From Pseudomonadales bacterium (GTDB lineage Bacteria; Pseudomonadota; Gammaproteobacteria; Pseudomonadales; Ketobacteraceae): a stretch of 64,000 nt of DNA. Position numbers and translations under genes: made by a program. The notes beneath the pieces are model-generated. The model made no database searches, was not told the DNA's origin, and saw only the letters and a program-made list of their open reading frames with translations. The DNA lies in NCBI GenBank assembly GCA_002701845.1, contig NZXG01000048.1, forward strand, positions 1 to 64,000, read 5' to 3'. This document shows positions 36,191-44,846 of this stretch, one piece after another (within the stretch, counting starts at the first letter, position 1; each line of letters opens with the position of its first letter).

Positions 36191-36216
36191 CGTATCACCT
36201 CGCAATTTTATTCAGG

Positions 36217-37983
36217 TTATTCCAGCTTCAGCCCGGGGAGTGTGCCTTCGTTGCGCCAGTCCGCCAGCAGTTTCATAAATGCATCCCAGCCTGGGCCGTA
36301 CACTTCGCCCAGATAAAACCGATATTTTTCGTTGCCGTGCTCATCCACATCGGGTTTGCCTTCGTTGTTGAAGTAACCCGGGGTACATTCACGAATCCAT
36401 TCCGTGCGGTCGATTTCAGTGTCGCGAATATGCTGCACATAAGCGTCCTGGGCCTCCCGGGTCGGTTCCACGGTGGCCACCCCCCCCCGCTGTTTTGCCT
36501 GATCGATGATGTGGGCAATGTGCCGGGCCTGGGCTTCAAAGTTGGCGGTCAGGGTTGAGTTCAGCCCGCCCTGGTTGAGGCCGATCAGATAGAGATTGGG
36601 AAAACCGTGGGTCATAACCCCATGGAAAGTTTTGTAGCCACCGGCCCAGTTGTCGTACATGGAGAAGCCATTCCGGCCCGTAAACGCCTTAAAACCCCAG
36701 CGTCGGTTAAGGTCACTGGTGACCTCGTAGCCGCTGGCGAAGATCATGCAGTCGATGGGATATTCCTCACCGTTGGCGATAAAGCCCCGTTCTGTCAGCC
36801 GCTCCACGCCCTGGGTTTCCGACACATCCACCAGAGTCACATTGGGACGGTTGAAGGTTTCGTAATAGTGATCATTGGAGGTGGGTCGCTTGCACTGATA
36901 GCGGTAATAAGGCTTCAGTTTTTCCGCGGTTTGCGGATCCTTGACGATGGCATCCACCCGCCGCCGCAGCCGCTCCATCACCCGTAAATCCATCAGATCC
37001 CGGCGCTCGGCATACTCCTGCAGGTCCGGATAATGATCCTCGGCGTTGAATTCATCGCTGAGGTGGCGGTTGACTTCGGTCCAGATGTCCACGATCAGAT
37101 CCGGTTCGCCGGGCAGGTAGCGCTCGTTGGCGCCGCGATGAAAATTCTGGCGGCGGGCTTCCTGCCAGCCGGGTTTCAGTGTTTTTACCCAGTCAGGATC
37201 GGTTTCCGAGTTTCTGCGGGTGTCCACACAGGAAGGCGTGCGCTGCAGCACGTAAAAATGCTTGGCGTAACGTCCCAGGTAGGGGACCAGTTGCACGGCG
37301 GTGGCGCCGGTACCCACAATGGCCACCCGTTTGTCGTGCAACTTATCCAGCACCGGCTCCCGCTGGCTGCCACCGGTATACTCATAATCCCAGCGGGCAC
37401 TGTGGAACAAATGGCCCTTGAATTCGTGGATGCCCGGGATCCCCGGCAGCTTGGGGATATTCAACAGGCCGTTGGCCACGATTAAATGCCGGGCCCGGAT
37501 CTGGTCCCCCTGTTTGGACCCCAGCAGCCAATGCTTGCTGGCGTCATCCCAGCGCAGGGTATTCACCAGAGTGTGGAACAATGCGTTATCGTACAGCCCG
37601 TATTTCTTACAGATGCTCTGGGCATAGGCCAGAATTTCATAGCCCTCGGTGAATTTTTTCGAGGGCATATAGTTCATTTCCTCCAGCATGGGAAAGTAAC
37701 AATAGGCGTCATTATCGCATTGCAGGCCGGGGTAACGGTTCCAGTACCAGACGCCGCCGAAATCGCCGGCATGGTCGATATTGCAGAAATCGTCAATACC
37801 AGCTCGCTTCAGGGCCACACCGGCCATGATGCCGGACCAGCCGCCACCCAGAATCACCACCTCATGGGTTCGATTGATCGGTGCCCGGGGCGTCACCGGA
37901 GTATAGGGATCATCCTCATAGGTGTGGACGAAGTCTTCCACCGGGTTATGGAAGACATGGTCATCATTAGCGTGGATGACCAT
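36217..37983 (-). CDS. FAD-dependent Baeyer-Villiger-type monooxygenase
   Basis: A 588-residue flavoprotein monooxygenase. The FAD-binding Rossmann loop is VVILGGGWSGIMAG (residues about 34-47), the NADPH loop is VAIVGTGATAVQL (about 200-212), and between them FKGHLFHSARWDY matches the type I fingerprint FxGxxxHxxxW(P/D). Such enzymes convert ketones to esters or lactones. The gene is followed by the Rieske oxygenase gene, and a hydrolase is divergently encoded, so a ketone/ring-cleavage route is plausible. The ATG at 37983 lies in one arm of an inverted repeat whose other arm holds the amidohydrolase ATG, so the 5' ends overlap; a GTG at 37941 is an alternative start that avoids the overlap. 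Confidence 0.9.
   Translation of the reverse strand: MVIHANDDHVFHNPVEDFVHTYEDDPYTPVTPRAPINRTHEVVILGGGWSGIMAGVALKRAGIDDFCNIDHAGDFGGVWYWNRYPGLQCDNDAYCYFPMLEEMNYMPSKKFTEGYEILAYAQSICKKYGLYDNALFHTLVNTLRWDDASKHWLLGSKQGDQIRARHLIVANGLLNIPKLPGIPGIHEFKGHLFHSARWDYEYTGGSQREPVLDKLHDKRVAIVGTGATAVQLVPYLGRYAKHFYVLQRTPSCVDTRRNSETDPDWVKTLKPGWQEARRQNFHRGANERYLPGEPDLIVDIWTEVNRHLSDEFNAEDHYPDLQEYAERRDLMDLRVMERLRRRVDAIVKDPQTAEKLKPYYRYQCKRPTSNDHYYETFNRPNVTLVDVSETQGVERLTERGFIANGEEYPIDCMIFASGYEVTSDLNRRWGFKAFTGRNGFSMYDNWAGGYKTFHGVMTHGFPNLYLIGLNQGGLNSTLTANFEAQARHIAHIIDQAKQRGGVATVEPTREAQDAYVQHIRDTEIDRTEWIRECTPGYFNNEGKPDVDEHGNEKYRFYLGEVYGPGWDAFMKLLADWRNEGTLPGLKLE
37957..37983. repeat. Inverted repeat carrying two divergent start codons
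   Basis: ATGGTCATC (37957-37965) and its exact complement GATGACCAT (37975-37983) around a nine-base spacer. Read forward, the left arm begins the amidohydrolase (MVIIS). Read in reverse, the right arm begins the monooxygenase (MVIHA). The two genes therefore overlap head to head by 27 bases if these starts are used. Confidence 0.7.
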
Positions 37984-39255
37984 ATTAGCGAGCCCCCGGA
38001 TATGTTTAAGCATCACCTCCAGGGTGATGATCTGGCGAGTGCACCGCAATTTCACGATATCAACGGTGCCAATTACTGGACGTACCAGGGCATGACCATG
38101 ACCTCGGTGGGACTGAACGCCGTGGTGGGCCGGGTGCCGGAAGAGTACGGGATGGAACCGCAGTCCCTGGCCCAGGTGCGCAAGGGGTGCTACGACCCCA
38201 AAGCCCGGCTGGATGATATGAATGTCAATGGCATCGCGGCGTCGCTGAATTTCGGCAGCATGGCCGGTTTTGATGGCAGTCGCTGTTTCCATCGCGCTCC
38301 GGACAAGGCTCAGGCACTGGTTCACTTGCGGGCCTATAACGACTGGCATATTCAGGAATGGTGTGCCTATGATCCCGGCCGTTTTATTGCCTGCGCTATT
38401 CTGCCCACCTGGGATATGGATGCCACCGTAGCGGAAATCAAACGGGTGGCGGCACTGGGCTGTACCTCGGTTTCCCTCAGTGACAACCCCACCACGGTCG
38501 GGCTTCCCAGTATTCATAATGCCTATTGGGAACCCATGTGGCGGGCCCTGGTGGAACACAATGTTGCCATCTGTCTGCACATCGGTTCCGGCAACATTGC
38601 GCCTCACGCCTCCGATGAGACGCCCATCGAGGCATGGATTACCACCATGCCCATGTCCATTGCCGTGGGCGCGGCGGACTGGCTGAGCCTGGATGCCCTG
38701 AACCGTTATTCGGACCTGAAAATCATTCTGTCCGAAAGCGGTATTGGCTGGATTCCGTATTTTATGGAGCGGGCTGATTTCAGCCATGCCCGGCACAAGG
38801 CCTGGACCCATTCCGGATTTAATGGCCGCAAACCCAGTGAAGTATTCCGGGATCACTTTATGTGTTGCTTTATCGACGATGCCTTCGGGTTACAGAACCT
38901 AGCCGCCATTGGTGAGGACATCGTCGCCTACGAATGCGATTACCCCCATTCGGATGCCCTGTGGCCGGAAGTACCGGAGTTTCTGTGGCAATCGGTACAG
39001 GGTTTGTCGCCGCTACAAATTGATAAAGTCACCCATCTGAATGCCGCCCGATATCTGAATTTTGACGTGTTTGCCAAGTATCAGCGCGAACAGATCAACG
39101 TGGGTGCGTTGCGGGCGAAAGCCGCGGCGGACGGGGTGGATGTGACACCCATTTCCACCGGCGGCGCGGCGCCACTGGAGGAGGGTGAAGCCAAACGACC
39201 CATTACCTCCGGGGATATTATGCGGATGATGTCGAAACAGGCGAAAGTGGCTTAA
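37957..39255 (+). CDS. Amidohydrolase-family metal-dependent hydrolase
   Basis: A 432-residue protein of the amidohydrolase-2 (PF04909) type. MVIISVDDHISEPPDMF is the N-terminal metal-binding strand pattern of the family. HIGSGN (around residue 208), ILSESGIGWIPYFMERAD (about 258-275) and ECDYPHSDALWP (about 327-338, with the late catalytic Asp) follow in the usual order. Relatives are decarboxylases or ring-opening hydrolases acting on carboxylic or carbonyl compounds. It diverges from the BVMO-Rieske operon and probably serves the same pathway. I choose the ATG at 37957, where homology begins; ATG 37948 adds three residues. The long frame further upstream is antisense to the monooxygenase gene. 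Confidence 0.88.
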   Translation: MVIISVDDHISEPPDMFKHHLQGDDLASAPQFHDINGANYWTYQGMTMTSVGLNAVVGRVPEEYGMEPQSLAQVRKGCYDPKARLDDMNVNGIAASLNFGSMAGFDGSRCFHRAPDKAQALVHLRAYNDWHIQEWCAYDPGRFIACAILPTWDMDATVAEIKRVAALGCTSVSLSDNPTTVGLPSIHNAYWEPMWRALVEHNVAICLHIGSGNIAPHASDETPIEAWITTMPMSIAVGAADWLSLDALNRYSDLKIILSESGIGWIPYFMERADFSHARHKAWTHSGFNGRKPSEVFRDHFMCCFIDDAFGLQNLAAIGEDIVAYECDYPHSDALWPEVPEFLWQSVQGLSPLQIDKVTHLNAARYLNFDVFAKYQREQINVGALRAKAAADGVDVTPISTGGAAPLEEGEAKRPITSGDIMRMMSKQAKVA

Positions 39256-39355
39256 AAGCCGGCTTAACCGGGTTGCAGTATGCGCAGTATGGAGGGCAGC
39301 CCGGCACGTTGAACCGACTTTATTGTTTTCGATTTGGGCTAAATGCCAGGCTAAA

Positions 39356-39388
39356 GGGAAAAGAGTGAGTCTCTTTTCCCGTTTTTTT
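39356..39388 (+). terminator. Intrinsic terminator after the amidohydrolase gene
   Basis: Perfect ten-base stem GGGAAAAGAG (39356-39365) and CTCTTTTCCC (39371-39380) with a five-base loop, followed by G and seven T. It lies about 100 bases after the stop codon, between convergent genes. Confidence 0.9.
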
Positions 39389-39394
39389 CTTGCT

Positions 39395-40999
39395 TCAGCT
39401 GTGCTCCCGAAAATATTCCTCGTACTTTTCATCGGCCTGATCTTCAAACAGTATTTTACAGGCTTCCCGCAACCCGGGTGCCTTGCGTAGATCCTCAGTT
39501 CTCACCACCTGGGAGATCTTGGAGCGCCGGCGCAGAAAATCCTCCAGTTTCACGATAACCTCCCGCCGCGCCGCTTGCTCAATTTCACAGCGGGTATATT
39601 CCGCGTTTTCGATCAGCAACCGGGTGCTGGAGGGATCCTGCCGGATACGTTCCAGCAGGCCGATGGCCTCGGCGCCGTAACGTCGCCAGAAGCGTTCTGT
39701 GAGCGGCTCTGAAGAGATGGGGTCGGTATAACTGTCCAGGTCCATCAGTTTGGCCTGGTGCAGAAACTCCTGTTTTACCGAGTCATCCGGCTCTCCGTAC
39801 CAGCGGTGATCAGGAAAGGAAATGGGGATGGCCATGGCTTTCACGCGGTCCACCACCTCTTCGCCCACGTTCAGGCAGTCAGTGAGTTTGCCACCGAAAA
39901 TGGAAATATGCTGGTTGGCCTCATCCACATCAATGGCGTGCTTGCGTGACAGTTTGATCCAGTCCGCTTCGCCGCCTTCCCCTTTCACTGCCAGGGGACG
40001 GACCCCGCAGCGTTCGGCGATAATGTCGTCCTTGGTGATGGGTTTCGGCAGTTTCAACAGCGCGTTGATATTATTGAGCACGAACTCCCGGTCCGCCTCA
40101 GTCACTTCCGGCTCCGGGGTGGTCACCGGCGCATCGGTGGTGCCAATACAGGTTTTCCGACCCATGGGTATGACGAAGAACAGACGGCCATCACTGGCGA
40201 AGAAAGTCAGTACCCTGGGCTCTTTGGTCACCTGATCGATGATCAGATGAATGCCCTTGGAAAGCAGATGATGGTGTTCGGTGTTTTCATGGCTGAGGCG
40301 GTTGTGCGCGTCCACGAACGGACCACAGGCGTTGATCAACACCTTGGCGCGAACCGGAAACTGCTCGCCGCTGATCTGATCTTCGGCCATAACCTGCCAG
40401 TGATCCTGGTGCCGCTCAGCACCGATAGAGGCGACGTAGTTGGTGGCCACACAACCGTAGTTGAGGCCGGTGCGAATGAAGTTAAACACAAAGCGGGCAT
40501 CGTTATCATACAGATAGCAGTCGGAATATTCGAAACCACCACGGGCATTGGCGGTGTTCACCGCGGGTTCTTCCTGTTCGATGGTGGATTTACTCAGATA
40601 GCGCGGGGGCTTGGTAAAAAACCGGCCGAGGGCCCAGTAAAACAGCGTCCCCATGAAAATAAACCAGGTCGGCAGGCGAAAGCCTTTGGCGATGGTGGTG
40701 AAGAAACGAATCTCCTTGACGGTGGAGGGATAGGCCCGCATCAGATGGTTGCGGCTGCGGCACAGCTTGTTCACCAGCAACAGCTCCATGTTCTCCAGGT
40801 ACTTGATGCCACCCCAGGCCAGATTAGAGGAGTTGGAGCTGGTATGGCCGGCGAAATCCCCTTTGTCGATCAACGCGACTTTAACCCCTTTGCCCGCCAG
40901 TGCCGCGGCGGCCACGGCACCGTTGATGCCACCACCGATAATCAATACGTCGAAGGTGCCCTTGCGCAATTTCTCAATATTGGTTTGTCGAAGTTTCAT
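39395..40999 (-). CDS. glpD: FAD-dependent glycerol-3-phosphate dehydrogenase
   Basis: A 534-residue flavoprotein of the GlpD family. FDVLIIGGGINGAVAAAALAG (residues about 16-36) is the FAD-binding loop, and TSSNSSNLAWGGIKYLE (54-70) is the conserved segment after it. IGTTDAPVTTPEPEVTEAD (about 287-305) and ERCGVRPLA are typical of the catalytic domain, and a helical C-terminal domain follows residue about 400. It oxidises glycerol-3-phosphate to dihydroxyacetone phosphate at the inner membrane and passes electrons to quinone. No glpF, glpK or glpR lies nearby, so its regulation cannot be read here. The family includes relatives of uncertain substrate, so the symbol is a best match. Confidence 0.82.
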   Translation of the reverse strand: MKLRQTNIEKLRKGTFDVLIIGGGINGAVAAAALAGKGVKVALIDKGDFAGHTSSNSSNLAWGGIKYLENMELLLVNKLCRSRNHLMRAYPSTVKEIRFFTTIAKGFRLPTWFIFMGTLFYWALGRFFTKPPRYLSKSTIEQEEPAVNTANARGGFEYSDCYLYDNDARFVFNFIRTGLNYGCVATNYVASIGAERHQDHWQVMAEDQISGEQFPVRAKVLINACGPFVDAHNRLSHENTEHHHLLSKGIHLIIDQVTKEPRVLTFFASDGRLFFVIPMGRKTCIGTTDAPVTTPEPEVTEADREFVLNNINALLKLPKPITKDDIIAERCGVRPLAVKGEGGEADWIKLSRKHAIDVDEANQHISIFGGKLTDCLNVGEEVVDRVKAMAIPISFPDHRWYGEPDDSVKQEFLHQAKLMDLDSYTDPISSEPLTERFWRRYGAEAIGLLERIRQDPSSTRLLIENAEYTRCEIEQAARREVIVKLEDFLRRRSKISQVVRTEDLRKAPGLREACKILFEDQADEKYEEYFREHS

Positions 41000-41153
41000 G
41001 CCACTGTATCGCTCGTTGATGAGTTTTCACGCTCTGAGGTCAGAGCGCGTACCTGATCATGTCCGGATTCGGTCATACCCGGATTAGGTTAAGCCAATTG
41101 GCGGCGGCAGAAAAGCGCTGTCAGGCGAGGCAGCGGCGCGGACCGGTGTTGCC

Positions 41154-42311
41154 TCAGGCAGGTTTCGAGGAATAGCGTTGCAGAATCTGCTGGATTTCCT
41201 GTTGTGCGGCGGTGGCATCTTTCGACTCCTGACGATAGCGCTCGGCCAGTTCAAACAGGGCGGAAAACAGCGCTACACCATCCACTTCCTGCCGCAGGTG
41301 AAGGCCCCGGTGGCGCTTGATCAGACGTGACCATTCCACCCGCACCTGCTTCCAGAAGTCAGCGGTTTCCCGCAGATACCGGTCCCCGGCCCTGAAATCG
41401 AAATCCCGCACCCGCTGATAACGATTGTTGCCCAGTTCCCGCGCCACATAGGCCTGTGGTTTGCCGTCGGGAGCCAGCCGCAACTTGCGGTTGGCTTCCT
41501 CCTGCACCCAGCCATCCGGGAGGATGATGTGGCGATTGATGCCTTCCAGCACCTGGTAATCATCGCGAACACTGGATTCCCGCCGGGGCAGGGGCCGCCA
41601 GGTACGGCCACTTTCCCACTGGGAGTAGCCCGGTTCGTGTTGCCATTGTCCCAGGGATGCATAGCGTGGGGAGTCATCCACCTGATACACCGTCTGGCCC
41701 CAACGACCGCGGCGTTCCTGCGCATCGAGCGGGCGCAGACGCCACGTCTGTTGACCCTGATATTCCAGCAATTGCCGGGGTTCGAACTGCCAGTCCTGGC
41801 GCCAGTGCTTCATGACCATGGGGCCCTGAATGTTTCCATCCTCAGTTTCGAAAAACATCACCATAATGTGCTGCAGACTGATGAAATCCGCTTTTTCCTC
41901 CAGCACGTAGATGTATTCGGTACCCCAGCTCTGGTAAGGCGCCGCGGGTGAGAAGCCCGGCTGATAACCAAAGGTTTCCACAAACTCGAAGTTGGCTCGA
42001 TATCCACCCGTCATGGCCAGAATGGCCCGCCGGTCCCGCTCCAGGGCGTTCAGATTGGACTGTTGCAGTGCCTGCCAGCGGCTGGAGGGACTGTGGTCCA
42101 GCACTACCGGAGCACCCTGGGTGGTGCCGCCCCGGGGCGCCGGCAGACACCGGTCCTGCAGGTTCCAGCTGAACACATACTGGCGGGAGCCACAGGAGGC
42201 GCTGTTGTCCGCGGCAACCGCCGGGGCGCTAACGGCAAATAGCCAGCAAGCCAGCAGTGTCAGGGTGGATTTCTGGCGGTGGTGGAGCGGGTGCATGGCT
42301 GACAAATTCAT
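41154..42311 (-). CDS. DUF6607-type exported protein
   Basis: A 385-residue protein with a Sec signal peptide (LTLLACWLFAVSAPAVA, cleaved around residue 34). The mature part is rich in Trp, Arg and Gln and contains MKHWRQDWQFEPRQLLEYQGQ-like and VYQVDDSPRYASLGQW segments that I associate with DUF6607, a family of unknown function in proteobacteria. The C-terminus is a charged helix. It should be periplasmic. The start could be 42311 or the Met five codons later. It is a single gene between glpD and tadA; no neighbour hints at its job. Confidence 0.72.
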   Translation of the reverse strand: MNLSAMHPLHHRQKSTLTLLACWLFAVSAPAVAADNSASCGSRQYVFSWNLQDRCLPAPRGGTTQGAPVVLDHSPSSRWQALQQSNLNALERDRRAILAMTGGYRANFEFVETFGYQPGFSPAAPYQSWGTEYIYVLEEKADFISLQHIMVMFFETEDGNIQGPMVMKHWRQDWQFEPRQLLEYQGQQTWRLRPLDAQERRGRWGQTVYQVDDSPRYASLGQWQHEPGYSQWESGRTWRPLPRRESSVRDDYQVLEGINRHIILPDGWVQEEANRKLRLAPDGKPQAYVARELGNNRYQRVRDFDFRAGDRYLRETADFWKQVRVEWSRLIKRHRGLHLRQEVDGVALFSALFELAERYRQESKDATAAQQEIQQILQRYSSKPA

Positions 42312-42532
42312 GGAGTTGACTCGGCGGCGACCGGTGATATTAAGGTGTATTAGTACTGCTAATATCGCAAACCGTGGCTGTCACCTGCAATCCTGTCTAC
42401 CTCTTATGCCATTGCGGATGCCATAATCGCTGGCAGCGCTGACGCCAGTGTTACCGGCTATTCCACGGTGGCTTGGCAGAGCCGGTGCCGCGGTCTAAGA
42501 TGCCCGCAGCGACCGCCAGCAACGGAATAGAC

Positions 42533-43030
42533 ATGACTCAGTCACCCCGGTTTTCCCCAGCGGATGAACACTGGATGCAGCGCGCCCTGGCCCTGGCCCG
42601 GCTGGCGGGCCAGCAGCAGGAGGTGCCCGTGGGCGCGGTGGTGGTGCGCGACGGGGTGGTGCTGGGGGAGGGTGCGAACGCGCCCATTGGCCGCTGTGAC
42701 CCCACCGCCCACGCCGAGATCATCGCGTTACGAAATGCCTGCGCTGGCGAGCGCAATTACCGTCTCCCCGGGAGTATCCTTTATGTCACCATCGAGCCCT
42801 GCTCCATGTGTGCAGGAGCCATTCTGCACGCCCGGGTGGAGCGGGTGGTGTTCGGCGCCACGGAGCCCAAGGCGGGGGCCCTGGTAAGCGCCCAGCGCTT
42901 TTTCGAGCAACCCTTCGTCAATTATGCGGTGCAGCAGGCAGGAGGGTGTCTTGAAGCCCAGTGTCGGGCGTTAATCAGTGAATTCTTTCAGCAGCGGCGG
43001 GCATTCAAGCGGCGCAATGGTCTGCGCTAG
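42533..43030 (+). CDS. tadA: tRNA-specific adenosine deaminase TadA
   Basis: A 165-residue zinc deaminase that converts A34 of tRNA-Arg(ACG) to inosine. The zinc and catalytic motif is HAEIIALRNA (His and Glu), and the second ligand pair is PCSMCAGA. VPVGAVVVRDG and GATEPKAGA are also TadA hallmarks. I start at the ATG at 42533 (MTQSPRF), preceded by GGAAT; 20 residues of a longer frame are not family-like. The gene is convergent with mltF, eight bases away, a common order in this group. Confidence 0.95.
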   Translation: MTQSPRFSPADEHWMQRALALARLAGQQQEVPVGAVVVRDGVVLGEGANAPIGRCDPTAHAEIIALRNACAGERNYRLPGSILYVTIEPCSMCAGAILHARVERVVFGATEPKAGALVSAQRFFEQPFVNYAVQQAGGCLEAQCRALISEFFQQRRAFKRRNGLR

Positions 43031-43038
43031 CCTGTCAG

Positions 43039-44469
43039 TTAGTGCACCAGGGATTCCCGCATGGCCATCAGGCTCTGGGGCCGGGGGCTGTAACGGTGTT
43101 GGTCTCGTTCCGTAGCCCACACCAGAGCCTCGTAATAGCGTCGGATATTGCGCACGTAGATCACCGACTGGGCGCCGGCCCGGGCAAAGCCGTGGCGGGT
43201 ACCGGCATAGTGCTCCCGGTGGCGAAGCAGGGGCAGTTTTTGCCGCACGTCGAACCAGTTATCCGGATTCATATTGTCCTTGCGGGCCAGGCGGCGGGCA
43301 TCCATCAGGTGGCCGTAACCCACGTTGTAGGCGGCCAGGGTAAACCAGGTGCGGTGGGGTTCGGCGATGCTGTCCGGCAGCCGTTGGTACAGCTTGCTGA
43401 AGTAACGGCTGCCGCCCCGGATGCTTTGCACTGGATCGCGGCGGTTACTGACGTCCATTTCCCGGGCGGTGCGCCGGGTCAGCATCATCAGACCCCGCAC
43501 TCCGGTGGGGGAGATGGCATTGGCGTTCCACAGGGATTCCTGGTAACCGATGGCCGCCAGCAGGCGCCAGTCCAGCCCCAGTTCCCGGGCCACCGCCTTG
43601 TAGTCATCCTCATACTTCACCAGGCGGGAGTCCAGGTGAGTGATGAAGGTACGGGCCCCTACATAATCGAACTCCCGGTGGCCGAAGAAGCGAATCCGCA
43701 ACTCCTCCAGGGCGCCGGTTTCCGCCACCTGATTGAAGAACATTTCCGCGGCAGTGAACAGCGAGGGGTCGCTGCTGGCGGAGAAAGCCCAGGCCAGGGG
43801 TTCCGGCTCCCCCAGGGTGAAGGCACCGCGCAGCTCCGGGAACACCGAGCGATAGGTGTTAAAGACGTTGGAATCCAGCACCGCGTAGTCCACCTGGCCG
43901 TCATTGACCATATTCAGCAGCGCCAGGGCAGAGGTGTTGGCGGTTTCCTCCCATCTCAGTTCCGGATATTGCGGTTGCAGCCGGCTCAGGTTTTCCGAAT
44001 GACTGCTGTTGGCGATGACCAGCAGCTTCTTGCCGGCCAATGCCGATATATCGGCGGGCCTGGTCCGGTCGGAGTGGTAAATCAACTGCTGGGTGATTTG
44101 CTGATAGGGCGAAGAAAACCGAAACCGCCGGCTGCGCTCCGGGGTCACTGTCAACCCGGCTGCCGCCATATGCACTTCGCCCCTTTCTACCGCCGCCAGC
44201 AGGTCGCCCAGATCCTGATAGGTGCGGATTTTCAGATCCACACCCAGGTAGTTGGCATAGGCCCGGGCCAGCTCAAACTCGAAGCCGGTTTCCTGATCCA
44301 GTTCCCGAAAATAAGTGGTGGGACCTTCCTGAGTGGCCACGATCAACTCACCCTCCTGCTGGATCCGGTCCAGCAAGGGCAGACTGGGTTGACAGGCCGG
44401 CGTCAGCAGCAGGCTGCCGGCCAGGGCTGTACCCCACAGTGTCCTGATCAAACGCTTCAGTGAGTTCAT
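43039..44469 (-). CDS. mltF: Membrane-bound lytic murein transglycosylase F
   Basis: A 476-residue protein with the two-domain MltF layout. A lipid-type signal (LLLTPACQP, Cys at about 26) comes first. Residues about 30-265 form a solute-binding-protein-like domain (LIVATQEGPTTYF, DLLAAVERGEVHMAAAGLTVTP). Residues about 285-440 form the lysozyme-like SLT domain with catalytic Glu in GYQESLWNANAISPTGVRGL. It cleaves peptidoglycan at the outer membrane. It is divergent from purL, a standard neighbourhood in gammaproteobacteria. Confidence 0.95.
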   Translation of the reverse strand: MNSLKRLIRTLWGTALAGSLLLTPACQPSLPLLDRIQQEGELIVATQEGPTTYFRELDQETGFEFELARAYANYLGVDLKIRTYQDLGDLLAAVERGEVHMAAAGLTVTPERSRRFRFSSPYQQITQQLIYHSDRTRPADISALAGKKLLVIANSSHSENLSRLQPQYPELRWEETANTSALALLNMVNDGQVDYAVLDSNVFNTYRSVFPELRGAFTLGEPEPLAWAFSASSDPSLFTAAEMFFNQVAETGALEELRIRFFGHREFDYVGARTFITHLDSRLVKYEDDYKAVARELGLDWRLLAAIGYQESLWNANAISPTGVRGLMMLTRRTAREMDVSNRRDPVQSIRGGSRYFSKLYQRLPDSIAEPHRTWFTLAAYNVGYGHLMDARRLARKDNMNPDNWFDVRQKLPLLRHREHYAGTRHGFARAGAQSVIYVRNIRRYYEALVWATERDQHRYSPRPQSLMAMRESLVH

Positions 44470-44846
44470 AGTCCCAAATGTGAATTCATTAACGTGAATT
44501 CGTTGAAATCCCTGCCCAGACTCTCAGTCCGATTCCCTGTTGAGGAAATGGTGCCAACCTGGCAAGTTCCAAGCCCCCCGGCGCAATGGGTATCCCGGAT
44601 TGGTCAGGGATAGGGCGCCGACACTCCAATGGGGCAGGTTTGTACAAAAAGTAGGCGGATTATATCCAGGCAGGGGGTTGAAGTCGATTTCAATGTGTAA
44701 CAAAGCGCATAAAAGCGTGCTTTTATATACTAATTACGAATTTAATGTGACCCAGTTTACAGGGTCGGAGCCGCCTTTCTCACCCCCGGGACTTCCTTTA
44801 TAATCCCGCTTCCGCATTTGCCATCCACCAGCCAGCTGAGAGCCAG
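44470..44846. promoter_or_regulatory. mltF-purL divergent regulatory region
   Basis: 377 bases. Next to mltF are two direct copies of GTGAATTC (from 44480 and 44494). A perfect palindrome ATAAAAGC-GT-GCTTTTAT occupies 44709-44726. TATAAT at 44799-44804, with a poor -35 (TTTCTC) 17 bases before it, is a likely purL promoter that would give a short leader. I see no clear PurR box. Confidence 0.45.

Noticed and set aside
37486-37947. Upstream extension of the amidohydrolase frame
   Set aside because: It is the complement of conserved monooxygenase sequence; homology to amidohydrolases begins only at 37957.
37984-38856. Upstream extension of the monooxygenase frame
   Set aside because: It is antisense to the amidohydrolase and not monooxygenase-like.
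43042-44463. 473-codon open frame antisense to mltF
   Set aside because: Same reason: mltF motifs are intact on the minus strand and the forward frame has no family features.
44480-44505. Two GTGAATTC copies as a repeat element
   Set aside because: Only two short copies; too little to assign a function.
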